NCBI GenBank assembly: GCA_027559495.1
Contig: JAMXSV010000028.1
Coordinates: 1,240,001 to 1,304,000, forward strand
From: Aurifilum marmelostoma
Lineage: Eukaryota; Ascomycota; Sordariomycetes; Diaporthales; Cryphonectriaceae
Reading direction: 5' to 3'
Length of the DNA stretch: 64,000 bases
Shown here: positions 56,001 to 64,000 of the stretch, in pieces
Numbering within the stretch: position 1 is the stretch's first letter
How the letters are laid out: each line of letters begins with the position of its first letter
Program-made: the position numbers and the translations under genes
Notes under the pieces: generated by a model
Database searches by the model: none
What the model saw: only the letters and a program-made list of their open reading frames with translations
Told to the model about the DNA's origin: nothing

Positions 56001-56960
56001 ATCGAGCACCTCTCGTACAGTCTGCACCATGTTATTGTAGTAGTAGTTTCGATCTCGCTCCTCTAACCCTGCTTCCCCTTTCCCAAATATATCAGATTGG
56101 GGAACCAGGCCCTTGACAGTGTGCGTGTGCCCTTATGTACGGCACGGGCTATTAGATCAACGTATGCGTGTAGATTACTAGGGGAAAAAAAAACTGGCTG
56201 TCACTGCACACGGTGGGTTGCTGTGCTGCCCTGGCTGGGATGGTTTCTTGGGCTTTTGGGCCCTGGTCGTCCATCTGCCTGCATCATCTCACATTTCGAC
56301 CCTCCTTCCTCGCACCTCCCGCCGCCGCCCTCTTTTTCAACCTTAGCCACAGCCTGCGGCTGCATCTCACACTTACTAACGGCTAACCAACCTTACCTTA
56401 CCTGACCTTACCTTGCCTCGCTTCGCCTTCTACCTCAATTTTTATTTTAGACCAGAGATCGCGGGACTCATTCGACACGTCCTGCGTCTACCTACCTAAC
56501 TTACCTAATCTATCCTGGTCTAATCCCCCCCCCCATGTCTGCCTTGCCCTTTTCATCTCTTCCCCATTCCCACCCTATATCGTTCTTCCTCAATAACCTT
56601 CTCTCGCCGTCCTCACCGTCGCCCATACACAAATCTCACCCGTCTTCCTTCTTTCTTCTTCTACATTTCTCCCTCCCATCAACTGCCTAGAGGTTCCCCC
56701 CCACACTCGTCCCCACGAAACTCGTTTCGTCGATCATCTTGTCAAGTCATCCTATATCCTGTCGCTGATCTGGTAATTTACTCTTGTGGTCTCCCCCGTG
56801 CCGCCCGTCTTTTTCGCGGCGCCGACTACACTGCACAGGGTCGGCGCCTCGCTTTCGTTTACTTCCCTTACCCTCTTTCCCACACCCCTACCCCCCCTCT
56901 CATTCCCCCCCCCAAGGACCACGGCGTCCGCCGTCCCCAGTCCACAGTCACACACACGCC
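50080..56960. other. 6.9-kb region without a supportable gene
   Basis: I examined both strands and find no frame with conserved motifs, codon bias and workable splice sites. The longest frames (51843-52622 and 53930-54688, minus) read as low-complexity noise. Notable contents: a tactgtac...gtacagta inverted repeat (50355-50362 with 50378-50385), G-runs near 50931, 53077 and 54962-54979 (18 G), a C15-16 run near 55933, and a long pyrimidine-rich stretch from about 55800 to 56900 with repeated TTACC units (56391-56414). The last part is probably the SNT2 leader. A poorly conserved, heavily spliced gene or a non-coding RNA cannot be excluded. Confidence 0.55.
54962..54979. repeat. G18 homopolymer
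   Basis: Eighteen consecutive G in intergenic DNA, the longest G run in the window; length may be miscalled. Confidence 0.85.
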
Positions 56961-57503
56961 ATGGCTCCTAAATCCCAACCAGCCGCTGCTAGCAGCACAG
57001 ACAGCACATCTCTCCCTCCTGTCACTACTGCTGCCTCCTCCAAGGACATATCCCAAACATCCACCCCAAACCTGAATCCCAGAAATTCTTCTCCATCCTC
57101 CATCAACGGTCTGCCGGCTAATAAAGCCGACATCGACACGATGGCGCCTGGCAGAGGTGCCGCCACGTCGCAACCCGTGGCGCAGTCCTCGTCGTCCTCA
57201 TCGCTCTCCAACTCGCTAGATGCCAAGGACGGTGCTGGCACTGGCCCATCGCCATATGGCACCCGTTCACGCAACAGAACTGGCAGAGCTCGCCCCAACT
57301 ACGCCGAGGACAAGGATATCGAGACGATGGATTTCGAAATGTATCCCGAGCGTAAAGACGACAGCGACCCCAAGAAGGCCCAACGGCAACCAAATTCGTC
57401 CAGTGGGTCGAATGACGCAGCGCCGCGCCCGACGGCATCGTCAACTCGCAAACCCCTTCCCACCACCGAGGCTGTGAAATCTGCCCCTTCCACCAAAGAG
57501 TCT

Positions 57504-57551
<48 letters not shown>

Positions 57552-60500
57552 CACCAGCACCAGCAAGATCACAATCATGCTCCCGCTGCAGCGCCCTCAA
57601 CCTCGTCTACTGCCAACTCTGCCACTACCGCGCAGCCAGCCTCCAAGAAGCGCAAGGCAGGCACGCAGTCTAGCTCTGCCAACTCAAATCAGACGCAGGC
57701 CGGCACGGCTGCGCACAAATCTGCATCCTCAAACAGTACCATGCGCAAGACAGCGGCAGGACGCGCCACTGGTTATGGAGAAACCAACATGATGAGCTTT
57801 GACGATACCAAGGCCCGCCCCAAAAATAACACACTGACAGCCGACGATGGCACTGTTTTGGCCCCGAATGGTAAGTATTTCCCTCTATCTCTCTTTCCTT
57901 TCATCTCCTTTTTTCTTTTGATTTTTTCGGGTTCGGCCCCGTCCTCCACGCTGACCCCCACGGGCACCATCTGCGCCTTTGAATTCATCAACTTTGGCTG
58001 ACGCATTCCACAGATCACGTCTACCTGGTTTGTGAACCACCCGGGGAGCCGTACTACATTGGTCGAATCATGGAGTTTCTGCACAAGAACAATGATGTGT
58101 CTAACCCAGTCGACTCAATACGAGTCAACTGGTTCTATCGGCCCAAGGACATTCTTCGCAAGACCCAGGATACGCGGCAGCTGTATGCCACGATGCATTC
58201 CGACATCAGCCCTCTGAACACGCTGCGCGGCAAATGCACCGTCAAACACAAAGCTGACATTTCCAAACTGGAGGACTATCGCAAGATCCCAGACTGCTTC
58301 TGGTGGGACAAATTGTACGACCGCTACATCTCAAAAAATTACGAGGCCATTCCAACCTCGCAGATCATCAACGTCCCCGAGCGCGTCAAGAAGGTTCTGG
58401 ATGAGCGGTGGAAGTTTGTCCTCACAGAGCAGGGCCGTGGCAAGGAGCTCACGAGTGCCGTGAAGACATGCAAGCGATGCAATACCTATGCAGCCAGGTA
58501 CGTAACCAATCATGGTCGCTAGCACCCAGTCATCTTTCATCCACCGCCCCCATTTTTTCCGCTTCTCAATTTGTCGCATACCCTGTTCTGCCCGTCCCTG
58601 TTGCCCTTTTTTTTTTTTTTTCCCTTTTTTTTTTGGTTCCCTTCTCTGCAGCATGTCAGCCCTGAGCCTAGGCCACTCTGCTGGCTCTGGCCCGATCCAG
58701 GTTCCTAGTCTGGCGTTACCAAAGAGCCGCCCCCCCCCCCCTCCCTCCTTCCCCTCCATGCTCGCCTCTTGCTCTCCTACTACCACCCACTCGCAAAAGG
58801 TCCCGCCTTTCTCGATTGTCGGAGGTGCCACCGCTGCCAAGCTCGCGAGTGCAGGGGCACCCACTCTACACTGATACTCGTTTGGGATAAGCTCATCCGC
58901 CCAGCATGCGCTAACCTAATTGGGTACTATCTAGTGCTGATTCAGTCGACTGCGGGTTTTGCAAGAACACGTACCATATGACATGCGTGCGCCCGCCCTT
59001 GCAGAAGAAACCCGCCCGTGGGTTTGGCTGGGCCTGTGCTCCCTGTAATCTCGCCCAGGAGAGGAAACTCGAGGCTCTCAACGCGCCTCACCTCCACGGC
59101 TCTCATCTCATAACCGAGGAAGAAGAGCTCCCGGAGGAGGAGGAGGAGGAACCTTGCAATGCCGACACGGACCGGAACACTCCCAGTGAGGAGGAGGATC
59201 ATCCTCCCCCAACCGCGGAGCAGCTGCATCAGGCCAGTCTCTGGCCCTATCGATATCTGGGCCAGCACTGCAAGATAGAAGATGCACTTGACTATGATGA
59301 CCGCATCTATCCTCGTGCGAGCTCCAGGCTTGGCCCTAAACACCAAGCCGCCGTCCTGCCCTGGCCAGGCCGGCCGATCAAATTTGTCAAGAGGCTGGAT
59401 ACTCCTAACAACGACAAGCCCAACAATAATAGTAAGAAAAACGGTCGTAAGGACAATCGGCAGTCCAAGGAAAACGCGGCCTCCAGCGATGACAAAAAGC
59501 GCGGCAAAGTCAATCGCCCCAGTTACATTCAGGAAGAGCCCTTTGCAGGTTTCATCCCCCGGGGGTTGGATCTGCCCGAGGACGACCCAAACAGTACCTC
59601 TCAGTGCCTCTGGAAGCCGATAGAAGACAAGCGGGGAAACATGCTGAAAGATGCCGACGGCGATATCCTCATTTCCGAGGCCGGCATCGACGATTACATG
59701 GACAGAGCCAGGACCATGTGTAAGGCGGTTAATGTCCCCGACAAGAGTACGAACTTGGAAGACATCGCGCGAGACCTGCTCTACAAGAACAATTACGATG
59801 CCGAAAAGGCTCTCAAAGAGCTGCCCACAACCGACAAGTCGGCCTTCAAGGAGCCCGATCTGAGCCCGGCCGAGCAGAAGAGGTTTGAGGAGGCTGTGAC
59901 CAAGTTTGGCTCGGAGCTGCAGCTTGTCAAGAAATTCGTCAAGACGGTGCCGCATGGCATGATCGTCCGGCACTGGTACAAGTGGAAGAAAACTCCCAGG
60001 GGCAAGCATATCTGGGGCAACTACTCAGCACGCAAGGGCAAGAAGGAGATCAAGAGGGCGCAGGCAGAGGCAAGCAAGGCTGCCGACGAGGTTGCAGACG
60101 ACCACGACGACTCGGCATTCGATACCGAAAAGGCCAGGGTCAAGAAGAAGGGCTTCATGTGCAAATTTTGCCACACCAAATCCTCGAGACAGTGGCGCCG
60201 CGCTCCTAATGTCACAGCGGCTATGGTCACAGAGAACGGGGCCAAGGCCAAGGACAAGGGTGCTCAGTATGTGGTTGCGCTGTGCAGAAGGTGTGCCGAG
60301 CTCTGGCGTCGCTATGCCATCCAATGGGAGGATGTCGAGGAGGTGGCAAAGAAGGTTGCTGCTGCTGGTGGTCGCGCGTGGAAGAAGAAGGTCGACGAGG
60401 AGCTTCTGAAGGAGCTGCAGGCCAACAACGAGATGATTGCGGCGACTAACTACAACACGCCGGAGCCTGCGGCCACCGCGCCAAGCCCTACCGCCACTTC

Positions 60501-63150
60501 TAGCGGTGCCCAGACGACCACCCAAGAGCCGCCTCGCAAGAAACTCAAGTCTGATCGAGACCCAGAGGCTGCTGCAGCATCAGACGCCGCAGGTGCTGCT
60601 GGCAACGCTGCCGCCAGGAAGGACAAGAAGGAGAAAGACAAAGAAAAGGCTCTGGAGAAAGAAAAGGAGAAGCCAGTGGAGAAGCCAGCCCCGCCGCCTC
60701 CACCTCCGATGCCCAAGGCCAGGACCATGCCGTGCGATATCTGCCGTCAACTCGAACCTCTTGCGGAGCAACACCTTTCGTGCAAAGAATGCCGCTTGGC
60801 GGTGCATCGCAATTGCTATGGGGTGGTGGACAACCGCCACTTCGGAAAATGGAGCTGCGACACGTGTGCCAACGACAAGAATCCCCAGGCATCACTGGTA
60901 GGTCACTCCTGCTAGCCGAGTTTGATCATATAAAAGTATGCGCTAACCAGGTCTACAGTCTATCAAATGTGTCCTCTGTCCCGTCGAGAGTACGGAACAC
61001 GACTTTGTCGAGCCTCCAAAGATCTCCCACAAGAAGAAGACAGAGAAGGAACGCGAGCGCGAGAAGCTGGAGAAAGATAAAGCCGTCAAGGCAGCCGATT
61101 TCTACCGGAAGCGACAGCTTGATCTCGGTCGGCCTGTCAATCCAAGGGAGCCCCTCAAGAAAACGGCAGATACAAACTGGGTCCATGTCACCTGTGCTGT
61201 GTTCACCCCAGAGGTCAAGTTTGGCAACGCAAAGGCACTTGAGCCTAGTGAAGGTATCCCTTCCATTCCCCGGGCCCGGTATCAGGAGGTTTGCAAAGTA
61301 TGCAAGACACAGAGCGGTGCCTGCGTGGCCTGTCATCACTGCCGTGCGCCAGTGCACGTCGAGTGTGCTCATCAAGCCGGTTACACACTGGGCTTTGACA
61401 TCACACCTGTCAAGGGCTCAAGGCGAGACCAACACAACATTGTCACCATTGGTAGTGAGAGCGGCACGATGACAGCAGCCATCTGGTGCAAGGAGCACCC
61501 GCCCAAGACAACAGTGCATCGGATGCAAGATGTGGTGGATGAGTCCGGATTGAATGCGCTCCAGCTCTATGTGCGGAACTTCAAGCAGGCCGACCTGACC
61601 CTGACAGGGTGTGCTCGCAAGGCCAACCTGATCCCAGCCACGACAAGAGCATCTTCCGCTGCAACAGCAGTCGTTGTGCCACCGACGAACCGGCGGGTCT
61701 CGACGACGACCATCGACAAGCCTGTGGCGGCGGCAGCGCCGCCAGCAGCTCAAGTCAACGGCTCTATCAAGGAAGACCTCCCTGTCATGCTGCAGCCGAC
61801 AGGCAAGATCTGCATAACCTGTGGCACTGATGTGAGCCCCAAATGGTATCCCATTGATGAGACCCAGGAGCGACTGCTAGTCAATGGCTACGGTGACACG
61901 CTCGGGGCAGAGGCTCGACTGTTTGTGGCACAGCGGAACTATCAATGTCACAAGTGCAAGAAGGCCAACCGACAGCCTCGACCTGTGGCCAGGAAGGGGA
62001 CACCTCCGCCACCTCCGGCGCCGAAGGAGACCTCCCAGTCTTCTGCTCAGGCCGTACAGGCCGTTCAGGCTGCTAGCAGCCCGCAGAACCCGATGAGTGT
62101 CGACCGGATCGCCCCACAAAATGCCTGGGACAACCCTGCTCCCCGTCGACCTTCGTCAGAAGTCACAAATCCTCAACCGCCGCCTATTGCACCACCGGCC
62201 TTGGGACCACCGCCGCCACCATCAGCAGGTCCACCACCGCCGGGACAACCGGCGGCCCCTGTAGCGGCTCCTACCTCTGCTCCCATGGTGCAGGCTCCGT
62301 CAGCAGCGGTCCCGCCTCCGCCAGCACCTCTCTCACGGCCTAGGGCACCACCCCCTTCGGTCCCATCTGCCATACCGCGCGGTCCGCCTGCGGCGCCTCC
62401 GTTTACGCAGCCGCCGCCACCACCAGCAGCAGCAGCAGCACCCTTACCGCCACAACACCCGCAGCCGCAACAACCTCCCCCACAACCGCCACAAGCCCCA
62501 TCGTACAATGACTGGCGTCGACCATCGTCGCAACACGGCCCACCTACCCCTGTTGCCCACCCCTCCCCCCTCCATCTCATCATATGAATGGAGGTCACCC
62601 GCACTTGCCTCCCAGCTCCATGCCATCCCTTGCGGCGCCAAATCATCTGCGGCCGCCTCCTCTGTCAGATATGTCGCCGCCTATACCGCCACCTCTACCG
62701 AATGGTATCGGTCATGGTCACGGTCATGGCCACGGTCATGGGCACCACGGCTCTCCGCCCGTGGTCAACGGCATGCCCCCGTCCCCAAGGAGCCACGGAG
62801 GCGGACCACCACCACTGACAAATGGCGGGTCTTTCATGCATCCTCCCTACCATCAGCCTCACCACTCATACTCGGCTACGAATCCACCTCCTATCCCTCC
62901 CCACCCGCCCCTCAATGGTGCAATCCCGCCGCGGGCTCCTGAGCTCCCGCCACGGCCTCCTGAGCATCTGTTTTCGCAGGTCCTGAACCCCCAACGCTCA
63001 CCCTTCTCTACTCCACACGGGAGTCCGCCCATGCCGAGGGAAGGCGGAGTCTCTGGGAGGGATGCCGGTCCTCTGCCACCTCGACCTCCAGAGACCCGTC
63101 AGCCGAGCGGTGCATCGGCCAGTCCATCTTTGCGGAATCTGCTGCACTAG
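56961..63150 (+). CDS. SNT2: Snt2-type BAH-PHD-SANT chromatin regulator (one apparent frameshift)
   Basis: Nuclear histone-reading protein; yeast Snt2 works with Ecm5 and the Rpd3 deacetylase. Exons 56961-57870, 58014-58497, 58935-60897 and 60959-63150 sum to 1850 codons minus one base. The N-terminus is disordered with a polyglutamine tract. The BAH domain is exon 2 (DHVYLVCEPPGEPYYIGRI). PHD1 starts CKRCNTYAAS and CGFCKNTYHMTCVRPP. A SANT-like region (LSPAEQKRFEEAVTKFGSEL) lies near residue 780, a GATA-like CKFCHTKSSRQWRRAP near 872, and PHD2 CDICRQLEPLAEQHLSCKEC near 1063. An extended PHD (CVLCPVESTEHDFVEPPK) starts near 1122, and a final CITCGTDVSPKWYPI finger lies near 1402, before a long proline-rich tail. 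At 62551-62556 (C6) one base appears to be missing; adding it joins PVAHP to HHMNGGHPHLP and the C-terminus SLRNLLH. Confidence 0.93.
57504..57569 (+). repeat. CAG microsatellite encoding polyglutamine in SNT2
   Basis: Fourteen pure CAG codons (57504-57545) followed by CAA, CAG and CAC/CAG alternation encode sixteen Gln and then a Gln/His mix. It lies in the disordered N-terminal part of SNT2 (residues about 182-203), away from every domain. Confidence 0.95.
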
Positions 63151-63763
63151 AAGTCATCTCAGAGTCTCTGGCGAAACTTCCTACAAGATGGGATTTCCCG
63201 CAGGATAGCCAGAACTTCGCCACTATCGCCGCTTCTGGGGCAAGGACAATCTTATCAGGGAAGCACTTCATAGTGCAAGCAGCACCAAAACCGCTATCGT
63301 GTTTCTTATCTTGTTTTGTTTGTTTCCTGGTTTGCCGGAGTCGAGCGTCTGCGTTGTTGCGACGGCTCTTAGAGTCACCTGTACAGTCCATATATGTTGG
63401 GTTCATATGGACTGATATGAGATGCAGTCTACAGGCCGTGCATCTACGAGACGGGGTTTTTTTTTCATCATCAGGTGTAAGGTCAGCAGAGGGCGGCAGA
63501 AACATTGCCTGGAAATCAACCTCCAGAAAGGAAGGTTCCGAAACCAAATCAGGCGTCTGGAACAGTCACATAGATATTTGAAACAAAAAAGAACCGGAGG
63601 GAGGCAGGGCCCAGATGGCATACTGTTCGGCGTGTAAGAAGATAGTGATCGATTGAATTTGAGAATTGCATTCAGGTACACTGCATTCAGGTACACTGCT
63701 GTGTCGAACTGTCTATAAACTTGCATGCGCGAGATTCTTCGTGCTTTGAAGACTGCCCTCCTC
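63151..63763. other. Convergent 3' flanks of SNT2 and cytosine deaminase
   Basis: 613 bases between converging stop codons. A short direct repeat (cattcaggtacactg) occurs twice near 63670-63700. No gene seen. Confidence 0.55.
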
Positions 63764-64000
63764 TCACGGGGCAGCCGTCTTGCCTTCCTTGGAGTAGACC
63801 CTCTCTTCGACGCCGATATCTTCGTTCCTATCAAGGCGTTCAACGTCAGTCACTGATGTCATGAGAGCTTGGGCGGGAACAAGCCAGCGGCACGAGAAAT
63901 AGTCGTGCTAGGCCATCCACGATGACATACCACAGCTCAGGCTTCTCTGCGATGAACCTGTCCATCAGCTCCTTGCACTCGGCGTCGTCCACAACAACGA
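63764..64000 (-). CDS. FCY1: Cytosine deaminase, C-terminal end (5' part off the window)
   Basis: Pyrimidine-salvage enzyme converting cytosine to uracil in known fungi; cytosolic homodimer. Only the last two exons are visible: beyond 64000 to 63931, and 63827-63764. Joined, they read VVVDDAECKELMDRFIAEK followed by PELWNEDIGVEERVYSKEGK and TAAP, then TGA. The first part closely resembles the C-terminal helix and PxxWxEDIG ending of yeast Fcy1; the following 15 or so residues are an extension. The intron has a GTATGT donor and a TTGATAG acceptor and splits the Trp codon. The catalytic zinc motifs (HxE, PCxxC) would lie to the right of the window, so activity cannot be judged. Confidence 0.82.

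Noticed and set aside
1..64000. tRNA, rRNA, CRISPR, prophage, transposon or viral sequences
   Set aside because: I looked for tRNA arms with GGTTCRANNCC loops, transposase and reverse-transcriptase motifs, long terminal or inverted repeats and repeat-spacer arrays, and found none convincing by eye.

Overview
This window is nuclear DNA of a filamentous ascomycete (Pezizomycotina, most likely a Sordariomycete). The evidence is mostly short spliceosomal introns (GTAAGT/GTATGT-type donors, CTAAY or CTGAY branch sites), GC-rich coding third positions, intergenic homopolymer and (CT)n tracts, and a gene set of fungal orthologues. I read nineteen protein-coding genes, two of them cut by the window edges. 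I see no tRNA, rRNA, transposon, CRISPR array or viral sequence. Function assignments rest on motifs recognised by eye; no database was searched.

Layout, left to right. 1-5.4 kb: BUB1-type checkpoint kinase (minus, cut by the left edge inside the kinase domain) and enolase (minus). 6.8-14.2 kb: an M1 aminopeptidase (plus) converging on valyl-tRNA synthetase (minus); both have signs of a second, mitochondrial isoform. 14.9-21.5 kb: a predicted mitochondrial protein of unknown function, a 6-phosphogluconate-dehydrogenase-like protein and a disordered protein (all plus). 21.8-25.9 kb: the mRNA export factor Yra1/Mlo3 and eIF4A (minus). 26.7-35.3 kb: an F-box/JmjC protein, a CCCH zinc-finger/Smr protein and the Golgi membrane protein Tvp38 (plus). 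35.8-37.6 kb: an uncharacterised protein with Cys-Pro motifs (minus). 38.7-42.5 kb: an S33 prolyl aminopeptidase (plus) converging on a secreted type-B carboxylesterase (minus). 43.5-50.1 kb: a BTB protein and a POLQ/HELQ-type helicase (minus). 50.1-57 kb: about 6.9 kb with no supportable gene. 57-63.2 kb: SNT2, a large BAH-PHD-SANT chromatin protein (plus), converging on the C-terminal end of a cytosine deaminase (minus, cut by the right edge).

The genes are mostly housekeeping: translation (ValRS, eIF4A), mRNA export, glycolysis, chromatin, mitosis, DNA repair and peptide turnover. Nothing suggests a biosynthetic cluster or operon-like system, and I did not find a convincing novel system. 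The observations most worth checking are an in-frame, AUG-less presequence upstream of ValRS; an upstream exon giving the aminopeptidase a mitochondrial presequence; an undivided Mad3/Bub1 gene; four genes each broken by a single-base indel in or beside C/G runs, probably sequence errors; a GC-AG intron inside a zinc finger; and GTAC-centred palindromes repeated in the intergenic DNA.
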